Below are positions 27,733-34,180 of a DNA stretch of 64,000 nucleotides, one piece after another; positions within the stretch are counted from its first letter, which is position 1; every line of letters begins with the position of its first letter. Below the pieces are notes generated by a model. The model was not told the origin of the DNA and made no database searches. It saw only the letters and a list, made by a program, of their open reading frames with translations. A program made the translations under genes and the position numbers. Origin of the DNA: a virus. The stretch lies in the IMG/VR virus record IMGVR_UViG_3300046665_000548, positions 310,001 to 374,000 of that record; one strand, 5' to 3'.

Positions 27733-27981
27733 ATGGATTACATAAACCATTCAAAACAATTTCCTTACTACGTATGGACGAGAACATACGACATAGACGG
27801 CTTGCATTCTTGGCTGATCGACAACTTAGGCGAGCCGTTCTATCGCGAGAGTGATTCGGTCGCATTGATGGTTGATAAAAGATGGTCAATTCTATCTCCT
27901 ATCGGTCGCAACATTGCAGCACTGCGTGTTCATTTCGCAGATGCTAATGATGCTCTCCTCTTTAAGTTGAGATGGGGCTGA
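27733..27981 (+). CDS. FKLRWG-family small protein, tandem copy 2 (82 aa)
   Basis: Starts seven bases after copy 1. It shares the blocks HSWLIDNLGEPFYRE, KRWSILSP and LRVHFADANDALLFKLRWG with copy 1, while the N-terminal ~20 residues differ. A terminator follows. Function unknown. Confidence 0.7.
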   Translation: MDYINHSKQFPYYVWTRTYDIDGLHSWLIDNLGEPFYRESDSVALMVDKRWSILSPIGRNIAALRVHFADANDALLFKLRWG

Positions 27982-27989
27982 CATCTATA

Positions 27990-28018
27990 AAAGACCTCGT
28001 ACGAGCGAGGTCTTTATG
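27990..28018 (+). terminator. Terminator after the small-protein pair
   Basis: A ten-base perfect stem (AAAGACCTCG/CGAGGTCTTT) with a six-base loop. The stem contains the A and T tracts, so it could work in both directions. Confidence 0.75.
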
Positions 28019-28049
28019 CTATGCGAGTGGATCATCATCAGAGGCAATC

Positions 28050-28196
28050 ATGTATCGTCGCAAACTTCTTCTTGAAGCCATCGATACCCAGGACGGGCGG
28101 CGGATATACTCCGTTGATGTCGGTGATCTTCCATTTGAAAAAGCCAAACAGTACATCGATCAGATAATCAGGACGAAAAATGTCTCTGACCAATAA
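28050..28196 (+). CDS. Portal-fragment-like mini protein (48 aa)
   Basis: ATG 28050 has GAGG seven bases upstream. The 48 residues include GRRIYSVDVGDLPFEKAKQYI, which closely resembles the segment ERRIFYIDVGNMPPVRAKAHI of this phage's own portal protein (63.4 kb region) and the matching T4 gp20 segment. So it looks like a detached portal module, expressed separately with its own start. It overlaps the next gene by 17 bases. It could be a decoy, an assembly regulator or a drifting relic. Confidence 0.65.
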   Translation: MYRRKLLLEAIDTQDGRRIYSVDVGDLPFEKAKQYIDQIIRTKNVSDQ

Positions 28197-28386
28197 CCAG
28201 AAGAGCATAGTCGCTCTCATGAAGCGCAGCACCATTCAAGCAGATGGATGGTATCGCGTAAGCGATATGATGTGGCCGGTGATTTCCGGCAAGCTACCCG
28301 ACGAACTAGTTGATGAGCGTAAAAACGATGACGGTGGATTTATTCGATTCACCGCCCAAGGAGAAATCGTAGCAAAGTATCTTTAA
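28180..28386 (+). CDS. Small hypothetical protein (68 aa)
   Basis: ATG lies inside the end of the previous gene. The product MSLTNNQKSIVALMKRS... with GWYRVSDMMWPVI and FIRFTAQGEIVAKYL has the spacing of a small winged-helix domain; this is a pattern guess. The next gene starts 29 bases later. Confidence 0.55.
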   Translation: MSLTNNQKSIVALMKRSTIQADGWYRVSDMMWPVISGKLPDELVDERKNDDGGFIRFTAQGEIVAKYL

Positions 28387-28414
28387 CGGCGCGATGAAAA
28401 ATGGGAGAGGCTTA

Positions 28415-28690
28415 ATGATCATCAAAAATCGACCCGATTGGTGGAGACTTGCTTCGAAGACTGTTCCTCATCTGAAGAGATTTGGCGCTCAGAATGGAGT
28501 GTATTTCGATGAATCTGCGGCGATTGGATGTTTGAACCCCGCCGCAGATCGCGATCTCCATAAGTTGCTCTGCGATTTCTTGCGAGAGTTGCCCCACAAT
28601 CAGCTAGAGAAGACGTTCCCGTTCGATGATCTCTGTGATCTGTGCTCCGAACATGATCGCGTTTTCCAGACGGAGATGGAGCCGGGTTAA
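28415..28690 (+). CDS. Small hypothetical protein (91 aa)
   Basis: I prefer ATG 28415 (GAGAGG six bases upstream) over 28394. The product is MIIKNRPDWWRLASKTVPHL... with FPFDDLCDLCSEHDRVF near the end (C-x-x-C but no second pair). Function unknown. It sits in a run of closely spaced small genes. Confidence 0.55.
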   Translation: MIIKNRPDWWRLASKTVPHLKRFGAQNGVYFDESAAIGCLNPAADRDLHKLLCDFLRELPHNQLEKTFPFDDLCDLCSEHDRVFQTEMEPG

Positions 28691-28692
28691 GC

Positions 28693-28887
28693 ATGGCAGG
28701 CGAAGTAATCTACGTTGATTTTTCGAAGAATGGTCTCAGCTTCGAAGATCGGATGTCTATTGCCCTGCACGAGTGGATAGCGTCCCATCCGTACGGGGTT
28801 TCGCCTGAAGACATGAAAGCTGAGATTGCCCGGCTAATGAAAAACCCTGGCTCATCGAGCCGACCAACAGGAGATACGAATGAATAG
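28693..28887 (+). CDS. Small hypothetical protein (64 aa)
   Basis: Begins MAGEVIYVDFSKNGLSFEDRMSIALHEW, two bases after the previous stop, and overlaps the next ATG by eight bases. Mostly helical with an acidic middle (SPEDMKAEIARLMKNP). Function unknown. Confidence 0.55.
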   Translation: MAGEVIYVDFSKNGLSFEDRMSIALHEWIASHPYGVSPEDMKAEIARLMKNPGSSSRPTGDTNE

Positions 28888-29167
28888 ACGCGAGCTATTA
28901 GGTGCAGCACTGACGACCGGGGCAGCAACAGTAATCGGTGTGAGCGCAGCGAATGCGGCGTCGTCCGTAGAGCCGGATGGCTGGATGATGCGCAGCAAGG
29001 ACTATTGCAAGATCATTCCGGACGGCGAGCTAGAGCGTTGGAAATTCAATTGGAAATATCTACTGTTGGATGGACGAGCAGAGATCGTTCCTTTGTACAA
29101 GGGCGACGCTGTGCCGAGAGAGCAGCTAACATTTGCTTCATTGGAGGAAATGAATAGGATGCTTTAG
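28880..29167 (+). CDS. Exported hypothetical protein with Tat-type signal (95 aa)
   Basis: The N-terminus MNRRELLGAALTTGAATVIG followed by VSAANAA has a twin-arginine pair, a hydrophobic core and an A-x-A cleavage site, as in Tat signal peptides. The mature part is about 68 residues (SSVEPDGWMMRSKDYCKIIPDG...) with one cysteine. A good SD (GGAG) precedes the ATG. Tat targeting implies a folded product in the periplasm, unusual for a phage protein. Function unknown. Confidence 0.65.
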   Translation: MNRRELLGAALTTGAATVIGVSAANAASSVEPDGWMMRSKDYCKIIPDGELERWKFNWKYLLLDGRAEIVPLYKGDAVPREQLTFASLEEMNRML

Positions 29168-29171
29168 AATA

Positions 29172-29200
29172 TTGACCAATCTGATTTGGATCAGTATTCT
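29172..29200 (+). promoter_or_regulatory. Possible sigma-70 promoter
   Basis: TTGACC, 17-base spacer, TATTCT, just after the Tat-signal gene and before a terminator and the 29277 gene. Position relative to the terminator is odd, so the assignment is tentative. Confidence 0.3.
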
Positions 29201-29213
29201 TCTCATACAACTT

Positions 29214-29255
29214 GAAAAGCCTCGCTCCGGGATGCCGGTGTCGGGGCTTTTTTGC
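29214..29255 (+). terminator. Rho-independent terminator
   Basis: AAAAGCC...GGGGCTTTTTT stem-loop with an internal CCGG/CCGG helix and six T's. Confidence 0.75.
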
Positions 29256-29276
29256 GTTTTTAAAAGGAGAAATTAG

Positions 29277-29747
29277 TTGTCGCAGAAAGTAAAATGCAAG
29301 GCTCGTGCAAATCATATCGAGTACACACCAAAGAACCAGTACAGCGATGCTCGTCATCAGATTCGAATGAATGCTGTATGGGCGGGATCGAACGAAGCAC
29401 AAGAGGCTTCAGAGAACGGGATTTTCGGAAGAAACACTCCGCAATTCGATCTCAGCATGACCATCCTGAATGAGGCAGCCGCTAAACTGTTCGTCCCGAA
29501 CGCTGAGTATTACGTAACGTTCGAGCTAGCCAATCCGGTCACGGCAGAACAGATCACTCAGGTGGAAGAAACCGTTGCTCGTCTAGAGGAGACGATTTCC
29601 GACAGGCGGGCCAAATTCGAGCAAGCAAAGAAGGATGGCGATGATCGTGCCCTGGCCGATGCTGCGCATGATCTCAAGATTTACTCGAACAACCTGTCTG
29701 ATACGGCCTATGCTCTGACTCAAATGAGAGCACAGTTCAACGGCTAA
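29277..29747 (+). CDS. Hypothetical protein with helical C-terminus (156 aa)
   Basis: The start is TTG, with AAGGAG eight bases upstream and no ATG nearby. The N-terminal half (KCKARANHIEYTPKNQYSDA, SMTILNEAAAKLFVPNAEYYVTFELA) is beta-like. The C-terminal half (QVEETVARLEETISDRRAKFEQAKKDG) is a coiled coil. It is the kind of accessory DNA- or protein-binding gene seen in early phage regions, but no family was recognised. Confidence 0.6.
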   Translation: MSQKVKCKARANHIEYTPKNQYSDARHQIRMNAVWAGSNEAQEASENGIFGRNTPQFDLSMTILNEAAAKLFVPNAEYYVTFELANPVTAEQITQVEETVARLEETISDRRAKFEQAKKDGDDRALADAAHDLKIYSNNLSDTAYALTQMRAQFNG

Positions 29748-29752
29748 CCTTG

Positions 29753-29796
29753 TTAGGGGGCACGCTTTTATGGTAGAGGTGTGCCCCACAACCAAG
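29753..29796 (+). terminator. Hairpin between small genes
   Basis: GGGGCACGC...GTGTGCCCC stem with a 17-base loop and no strong T-run. It may act as a transcript-stability element or a weak terminator. Confidence 0.4.
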
Positions 29797-29807
29797 GGAG
29801 CAGGGAT

Positions 29808-30068
29808 ATGGCCGAAAAGTTGCTTTTGAAATGGGGCACCATCAAGGGATGGGAAGGCTTGACAGAATCATCTCAAGAAATCGCCAAGCGTTATTTTGAC
29901 GTTAAACAGTCCATGTCGGCCATGGCTGATCGTCCCGATGAAAAGCGAAAAGCAGTTCTCTGTGAACTCATCGATCAGCTTGACGGAGAAATCCAGAACG
30001 ATTGGTCTGGCGAGAAGATGACCAAGGAAGAGGCCAAGAAATACGTCCTCGAATACGACCAGCGATAA
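29808..30068 (+). CDS. Small hypothetical protein (86 aa)
   Basis: ATG 29808 is preceded by AAGGGAG. The product MAEKLLLKWGTIKGWEGLTE... is helical and acidic (LCELIDQLDGEIQNDW...EEAKKYVLEYDQR). Its opening K-W-G-T-x-K-G-W recurs in small genes of other phages. Function unknown. Confidence 0.6.
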   Translation: MAEKLLLKWGTIKGWEGLTESSQEIAKRYFDVKQSMSAMADRPDEKRKAVLCELIDQLDGEIQNDWSGEKMTKEEAKKYVLEYDQR

Positions 30069-30075
30069 TACTTCC

Positions 30076-30285
30076 ATGTACGTACCGACCCCAGAGCAGT
30101 TGGCAATGCTTCGCAAAATCGGCCAAGATGGTGCCTATGGCAGCGATTTTGACGACGATGATCAGACGAACGAGACGCTGTGCGAAGTCCTTGATGCCGG
30201 TCTGGTCAGAGGAGAAGGTGCGCGCTTTGATGACTATTTCATTCTGACTGAATTCGGCCTCGCCGCCATTAAGGAAGAAAAATGA
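30076..30285 (+). CDS. Small hypothetical protein (69 aa)
   Basis: Starts seven bases after the previous stop and overlaps the next gene by four bases (ATGA). Acidic (GSDFDDDDQTNETLCEVLD); the end YFILTEFGLAAIKEEK has the look of a wing of a winged-helix fold. Function unknown. Confidence 0.55.
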   Translation: MYVPTPEQLAMLRKIGQDGAYGSDFDDDDQTNETLCEVLDAGLVRGEGARFDDYFILTEFGLAAIKEEK

Positions 30286-30506
30286 GCAGACGACAAATCT
30301 GGATCGAAGGCCGCAATGGCGTGTCGGTTGGTGTCTACGAGGGCGATCCGCTGATAGATAGCGAAGGCGTTTGCGTCTGGGAGCCTTTGGGTTACGCTAT
30401 GTTCGCGTTCTGGCCAGTCAGGTGCCGTAACGGCAAATGGCGCTGGTTTTGCGGCGTAGACCGGCATCGAGACGGCACTTATACGAAATCTTCAGGGAGG
30501 TGGTGA
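30282..30506 (+). CDS. Small hypothetical protein (74 aa)
   Basis: Overlaps upstream by ATGA. Rich in W, R and G with two cysteines (VRCRNGKWRWFCGVDRHRDG). Stop lies two bases before the next ATG. Function unknown. Confidence 0.5.
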   Translation: MSRRQIWIEGRNGVSVGVYEGDPLIDSEGVCVWEPLGYAMFAFWPVRCRNGKWRWFCGVDRHRDGTYTKSSGRW

Positions 30507-30508
30507 CA

Positions 30509-30784
30509 ATGCTAGATGCAGAGGAACACCAACAATTCATTGACACCAAGCGCCGCGCGCGAATGGACGCTGTTGACAAATATCCCCCTGAAATTCGACA
30601 GCTAATCCACAGCTATGGGCTGAACGTCGTTAAGTCCCTGTGGGATATAGGGGTAAAGAAACCTAAGCAAATACGGCACGTTGTCGAAACCGTTTTGGAT
30701 GAATTTAGTCCAACGCGTGGGACGTTTGCAAATCAAGGCGTCCGGAACCCCCTTCTCAAAGGGAAAGGAAACAATGAACTATGA
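30509..30784 (+). CDS. Small hypothetical protein (91 aa)
   Basis: ATG 30509 has GGGAGGTGG upstream. Helical (EEHQQFIDTKRRARMDAVDKY), then PPEIRQLIHSYGLNVVKSLWDIGVKKPKQI, a helix-turn-helix-like spacing, and a basic tail. A DNA-binding role is possible but unproven. Confidence 0.55.
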   Translation: MLDAEEHQQFIDTKRRARMDAVDKYPPEIRQLIHSYGLNVVKSLWDIGVKKPKQIRHVVETVLDEFSPTRGTFANQGVRNPLLKGKGNNEL

Positions 30785-30948
30785 GCAAATATTACATCGC
30801 AAAGTGCGATCCTACCGAAGACTACCTCCAACGTAGCGAGGTGGTAATGCTGAAGGGGGTCGATCCGACCGAATATTCCCAGCGCGAAATGGACGCCAAA
30901 GTGCGGGCTCAGATGGACCTGGACCGAGCGAAAAGGTCTATCGATTAA
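30781..30948 (+). CDS. Small hypothetical protein (55 aa)
   Basis: ATGA overlap with the previous stop. The 55 residues (MSKYYIAKCDPTEDYLQRSE..., ending LDRAKRSID) are charged and helical. Last gene before a terminator. Function unknown. Confidence 0.5.
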   Translation: MSKYYIAKCDPTEDYLQRSEVVMLKGVDPTEYSQREMDAKVRAQMDLDRAKRSID

Positions 30949-30951
30949 ACG

Positions 30952-30987
30952 ATTCGAGAGGAGCCGAAACTCCTCTCGAATTATTCG
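30952..30987. terminator. Bidirectional hairpin terminator
   Basis: A perfect 12-base stem (ATTCGAGAGGAG/CTCCTCTCGAAT) with a CCGAAA loop separates the plus-strand operon from the convergent gene at 30990. Confidence 0.75.
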
Positions 30988-30989
30988 TC

Positions 30990-31577
30990 TTAGGCCGAGA
31001 ACGGGCTCTTGAACTTAACCGTCTTGACCTGAATCTTCGCATCCTTAGCGGCCTTGGCCGCAATACGTGCAGGACGACTTGCAGCGGCACGCAGTACGCT
31101 GTTTGAATTCACGCGCTTGATGATCGCGCGATTCTCGTCATCGCTGATTCCGGCAAGCAGGGAATCGATGCCAATCTGGGTGATCGAATAGAGGCCAGTG
31201 GCCTTGTCCAGATGCAGGTGGCCGCTGCGGGCCGGGAAGGTCGCGACAGAATCCGACAGATACCACATTGCCCACTCGACGCGGAAAACGAAGAGCGACT
31301 TTTCGCGATTCTTCGGCTGCACGATACGAAGCTGCTGTGCAGTGATTCCGAGATCGTGAATCAGATGAGCGGCAACGATGTGATAGTTGGTCGGGCCAAC
31401 CTTGTTCACGACACGCAGTACGTCCTCAAAGAGGGAGTTGTACGTCGGCAGAACATCGGTACCGCCGATCTTGGCAGCAGACTTCTGGGGAGCCATCAGC
31501 GCCAGCAGCATGCTGGTAGCTTCGGCCATCTGAGTCTGTGCGGAAACAATAAGTTCAGCTACTTTGGAAAGAGACAT
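30990..31577 (-). CDS. Hypothetical basic protein (195 aa)
   Basis: It begins MSLSKVAELIVSAQTQMAEATSMLLALM (helical), followed by ~100 residues with a winged-helix-like arrangement (NSLFEDVLRVVNKVG, YHIVAAHLIHDLGI, GLYSITQIGIDSLLAG). The last 50 residues are very basic (ASRPARIAAKAAKDAKIQVKTVK). A DNA-associated role is likely from composition, such as a transcription factor or packaged nucleoid protein; not identified further. It is transcribed alone from a 120-base divergent gap with the ART-like fusion gene. Confidence 0.6.
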   Translation of the reverse strand: MSLSKVAELIVSAQTQMAEATSMLLALMAPQKSAAKIGGTDVLPTYNSLFEDVLRVVNKVGPTNYHIVAAHLIHDLGITAQQLRIVQPKNREKSLFVFRVEWAMWYLSDSVATFPARSGHLHLDKATGLYSITQIGIDSLLAGISDDENRAIIKRVNSNSVLRAAASRPARIAAKAAKDAKIQVKTVKFKSPFSA

Positions 31578-31687
31578 ATGAAAAAATCCATGATGAAAAT
31601 AACTCGGCTCGTCCGAGAGTGATCACAAAGTAGAATCGCAACCATTGCGCGGTCGATATCTTTTTTTTCGGGCGACTTCGTGGGTCC

Positions 31688-31693
31688 TAAATA
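31688..31693 (+). promoter_or_regulatory. Late promoter motif TAAATA, 4 nt before ATG 31698
   Basis: CCTAAATA, GAGC, ATG. No SD. Leaderless-type arrangement. Confidence 0.55.
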
Positions 31694-31697
31694 GAGC

Positions 31698-32897
31698 ATG
31701 CGTGATTTCATCGACGGCGTTGCTTTGAGCAAAGCTTTTCAAGGTATTCTATTCCATGGTTCTCCCAACCATAAGCTGATCATTGACCACGAGAACGGCT
31801 CGCTATTCACGACGTTCGATGATGCGTGCAACTATGGTCCGAACGTCTTTGAATGCCGTGTAAACCTGCGCCGCCCATACACGCTGACCTCAGCCGATAA
31901 TCCACATGACCTAATGAATAGCCTTGGAAACGAAGGCTACGACGGTTGTATTATGGACCAGGATGGCGTTCGGAAGATTATCGTATTCGACGCCAAGTCG
32001 ATCACGTTCATTAAGCATCATGACGCCGCGTGTGATCTCGATGAAATGGACATTGAACAGAACGTTATCCTGAAAGAGTTTCGTCCAGGAGCCGGACAAC
32101 ACGTCTTGATGATCACCGGCAAGCTCGCCAAAGCCGGACTTGATCGCGTCATGAAGGCCCTAGGTACGGAAGACTTCACTTATGAAATCCGAAACCTAGA
32201 TATTGCAGTTGCAGCCTGGATCACGACGGACCTGATCAAAAATTCAATCGAAGACCTGGAAGGGGTCGATCTGATCCTGATTCCAGGCAAAGCCACGGGC
32301 GACGAAGAGCAGCTTGCGAAAGACCTTGGGGTAAAGGTCATGCGCGGTCCGGTCTGCTACAGCGAGCTTCCTGTGTTCTTCGAACACCACGGTGTTGAGA
32401 TCGATCCTGAAGGCATCATCCGGCCCAAGATCATCGTTCTGGGTGATGAGGCTGAGTACGCCGAAGCACTGAGCAAAACATACGAAGTACCGCACCTCAC
32501 GATTCACGAGATGCTAGACAGCCTCGGGAAGGAAGATGATCTTGTTCTGAAGATCAGCGAATTCATCTCGGATGGTGCGCCCGTCCCGCATTACCTGATG
32601 GCAGAACTCGTACGCAGTCGCCTTGTCATGCAGGATGTTCAGAAAGGCTACGTGCTGGACGGCTATCCCCACACGCCGCGTGACGCTATCTGGATGGATG
32701 ACATTAAACCGCAGCCGGACGTGATTGTTTCAATGGGATCGGCAGACCCTGAGGTGGTTGAGCACTATACGGGGAACCCGGCGCTCGTAGAGGTCGATTC
32801 ATCGGACCCAGAACGCACAATGTCGCTCCTCTACACGGGCGTCGAGATGTTGATGAGACAGTGCGTAAAGCCGGGAATGGCTAATACGAAAAAATAG
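31698..32897 (+). CDS. Three-part ART-like / DUF6513-like / adenylate-kinase-like protein (399 aa)
   Basis: Residues ~1-110 resemble ART-fold phage proteins: ILFHGSPN, GSLFTTFDDACNYG, FECRVNLRRPYTL, EGYDGCIMDQDGV...KIIVFDAKSITFI. Residues ~125-245 (VLMITGKLAKAGLDRVM, IAVAAWITTDLI, VDLILIPGKATGD, LGVKVMRGPVCYSELPVFF) resemble the DUF6513 domain known from dihydropteroate-synthase-like proteins. Residues ~250-390 resemble the second half of adenylate kinase (VPHYLMAELVRSRLVMQDVQKGYVLDGYPHTPRDA), but the P-loop is missing (IVLGDEAEYAEAL in its place). So the kinase part may be inactive or only bind a nucleotide. No SD, TAAATA-N4-ATG start. The domain matches are by eye; the fusion itself is plainly one reading frame. 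Confidence 0.65.
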   Translation: MRDFIDGVALSKAFQGILFHGSPNHKLIIDHENGSLFTTFDDACNYGPNVFECRVNLRRPYTLTSADNPHDLMNSLGNEGYDGCIMDQDGVRKIIVFDAKSITFIKHHDAACDLDEMDIEQNVILKEFRPGAGQHVLMITGKLAKAGLDRVMKALGTEDFTYEIRNLDIAVAAWITTDLIKNSIEDLEGVDLILIPGKATGDEEQLAKDLGVKVMRGPVCYSELPVFFEHHGVEIDPEGIIRPKIIVLGDEAEYAEALSKTYEVPHLTIHEMLDSLGKEDDLVLKISEFISDGAPVPHYLMAELVRSRLVMQDVQKGYVLDGYPHTPRDAIWMDDIKPQPDVIVSMGSADPEVVEHYTGNPALVEVDSSDPERTMSLLYTGVEMLMRQCVKPGMANTKK

Positions 32898-32907
32898 GCC
32901 AGTTTAC

Positions 32908-32913
32908 TAAATA
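32908..32913 (+). promoter_or_regulatory. Late promoter motif TAAATA before 32919
   Basis: CTAAATA is followed five bases later by ATG 32919; an earlier in-frame ATG overlaps the motif. Confidence 0.45.
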
Positions 32914-32918
32914 TGTTC

Positions 32919-33173
32919 ATGGACATGGATCGCAAATTAGTCAGCAAAGAGCCCCACGAGATTTCTTATCTTGCGGAGAAACTAGGCGTTTCGCCAGAGA
33001 CTATTCGTCAGGCTCACAAGCAGGTAGGTCGTAGTCGCGCAAAGGTCGAGGCTTTTGTGAAGGCTCAGAAGGCAACCGCCGAAGCCGCTTTAGAAACACC
33101 ACCGACCGAACCCACCCGTGGTTTCGATCATCATTGGGTTTCTTCCCTCAACTATTCTGTTGACGTTCGCTAA
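32919..33173 (+). CDS. DUF3606-like small protein (84 aa)
   Basis: Residues ~3-50 (MDRKLVSKEPHEISYLAEKLGVSPETIRQA..., then HKQVGRSRAKVEAFV) match the layout of DUF3606 domains, which are common in rhizobia: D/E-rich start, LGVS, V-G-x-S, V. The C-terminal tail (DHHWVSSLNYSVDVR) is extra. I place the start at 32919 because an ATG at 32913 overlaps the late-promoter motif. Function unknown. Confidence 0.6.
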   Translation: MDMDRKLVSKEPHEISYLAEKLGVSPETIRQAHKQVGRSRAKVEAFVKAQKATAEAALETPPTEPTRGFDHHWVSSLNYSVDVR

Positions 33174-33182
33174 TACTGCGAG

Positions 33183-33190
33183 TATAAATA
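33183..33190 (+). promoter_or_regulatory. Consensus T4-type late promoter TATAAATA
   Basis: Exact match, five bases before a short ATG frame (33196) and 84 bases before a strong terminator. Confidence 0.75.
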
Positions 33191-33195
33191 AGATC

Positions 33196-33243
33196 ATGAT
33201 GATGAATCGCAACAATTCGAATAATATCGAGGGCCACGCATAA
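33196..33243 (+). CDS. Possible 15-residue late peptide
   Basis: Three consecutive ATG codons open MMMNRNNSNNIEGHA, placed like the other leaderless late genes. It may be a real mini-peptide or a small RNA. The transcript from the promoter to the terminator would be about 100 nt. Confidence 0.3.
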   Translation: MMMNRNNSNNIEGHA

Positions 33244-33273
33244 GCGGGGATTGCGATCTGTTATCAGATGCAA

Positions 33274-33297
33274 GCCGCCCCGCAGGGCGGCTTTTTT
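33274..33297 (+). terminator. Rho-independent terminator
   Basis: GCCGCCC-CGCA-GGGCGGC followed by six T's, just before the tRNA pair. Confidence 0.9.
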
Positions 33298-33309
33298 GTT
33301 GTTAGGTGA

Positions 33310-33393
33310 TGGCCGGTGCCCGGAATGGTATCGGAGCAGATTGTTAATCTGTCGAGGGAAACCTCATTGCAGGTTCGAGTCCTGCCCGGTCAG
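33310..33393 (+). tRNA. Class II (long variable arm) tRNA with GTT anticodon
   Basis: Acceptor TGGCCGG/CCGGTCA, anticodon arm GCAGA-TTGTTAA-TCTGT (GTT at 33343-33345), T-arm GCAGG-TTCGAGT-CCTGC, and a 16-base variable region with a GAGG/CCTC stem. No encoded CCA; discriminator G. The D-arm style and long variable arm belong to Ser, Leu or Tyr tRNAs, but GTT reads Asn codons. The 5' half looks Tyr-like. Either an Asn-reading chimera or a degenerate Tyr tRNA. Confidence 0.75.
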
Positions 33394-33418
33394 CCTGACG
33401 ATCAAAGCGTAGTAGTAT

Positions 33419-33493
33419 TCCTGGGTAGCTCAGCGGCAGAGCGTTCGACTGTTAATCGAATGGTCGCAGGTTCGATCCCTGCCCCAGGAGCCA
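33419..33493 (+). tRNA. tRNA-Asn (GTT), CCA encoded
   Basis: Class I cloverleaf: acceptor TCCTGGG/CCCAGGA, D-arm GCTC/GAGC, anticodon arm TTCGA-CTGTTAA-TCGAA (GTT at 33451-33453), T-arm GCAGG-TTCGATC-CCTGC, discriminator G and CCA at 33491-33493. It directly follows the class II GTT tRNA. Confidence 0.95.
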
Positions 33494-33508
33494 CATTTTC
33501 AGCGAGTC

Positions 33509-33536
33509 TTGACAATTTGTCGAAACATGGTAGTCT
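33509..33536 (+). promoter_or_regulatory. Early (host-type) promoter, copy 1 of 4
   Basis: TTGACA, 16-base spacer ending CATGG, TAGTCT. Same layout as copies at 44503, 46272 and 53749. It drives the zinc-finger gene at 33558. Confidence 0.75.
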
Positions 33537-33557
33537 GCGTGAAATAGGACAGCTTCC

Positions 33558-33920
33558 ATGAAACAGCATCTGTGTATTCACTGCAATAAACCCTTCGGGA
33601 GCGAACAGGCTGTCTATAGCCATATGTCGATGAAGCACTCAGTTGAGCAGGCGCAGGCTTGGCAAAAGCGCTGCAAGCAGATTGAGAGGGCTGCGGTGCG
33701 CCTCAAGCGGATCAAGGATGCTTCCGCTGCCCGCAAGGCGGCAGAACGTGCGGCACGCCTCGTTACGCTGTCCACTGGCGATATTGACGATATCATTAAC
33801 GAGATGCGCGACCTGATCAACATGATGGAGCCCTACTATTCTCAGGGCGACTGCGCTAATGATGCTGAGAAGTTGATCACTCGGCTCGAAGCCCTTGCGG
33901 ACGGGCAGCTTGTAACCTGA
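33558..33920 (+). CDS. C2H2 zinc-finger protein (120 aa)
   Basis: Residues 6-27, CIHCNKPFGSEQAVYSHMSMKH, form a classical C-x2-C...H-x4-H finger, rare in phages and known in alphaproteobacterial regulators of other architecture. A basic helix follows (QKRCKQIERAAVRLKRIKDASAARKAAERAARL), then an acidic helical end. It is transcribed from an early promoter, so an early DNA- or RNA-binding regulator is plausible. The next gene starts directly after. Confidence 0.7.
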   Translation: MKQHLCIHCNKPFGSEQAVYSHMSMKHSVEQAQAWQKRCKQIERAAVRLKRIKDASAARKAAERAARLVTLSTGDIDDIINEMRDLINMMEPYYSQGDCANDAEKLITRLEALADGQLVT

Positions 33921-33921
33921 C

Positions 33922-34173
33922 ATGACCGGCCGCATGACATACAAGCTGGGCGACATCGCGTACTACCGTGATGGCGCTACGCAGCAACAAGTTCGCATCT
34001 CGAAGGCTAGTCGCACGTTTGCGATTTGTGTACCCTTGCTGACCCGGCATCGTGAGACAATCGACGGTCGGGAGACTGGCACGTGGGCGCGTTGGACGCC
34101 GGTAAACGGAGCACGAAGCAGGCCGCTCAATGTTCGAGTCGGCCATCTTACCCGCACCGCCGATCCGGCCTAA
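33922..34173 (+). CDS. Small hypothetical protein (83 aa)
   Basis: Starts one base after the zinc-finger stop; ATG 33934 is an alternative (MTYKLGDIAYYRDG). The opening YKLGDIAYYRDGATQQQVRISKA resembles short beta-barrel domains. The basic C-terminal third has no clear pattern. Function unknown. Confidence 0.5.
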   Translation: MTGRMTYKLGDIAYYRDGATQQQVRISKASRTFAICVPLLTRHRETIDGRETGTWARWTPVNGARSRPLNVRVGHLTRTADPA

Positions 34174-34176
34174 ATA
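34171..34176 (+). promoter_or_regulatory. Late promoter motif TAAATA, 4 nt before ATG 34181
   Basis: CCTAAATA, TGAG, ATG. No SD. It overlaps the end of the previous gene. Confidence 0.55.
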
Positions 34177-34180
34177 TGAG

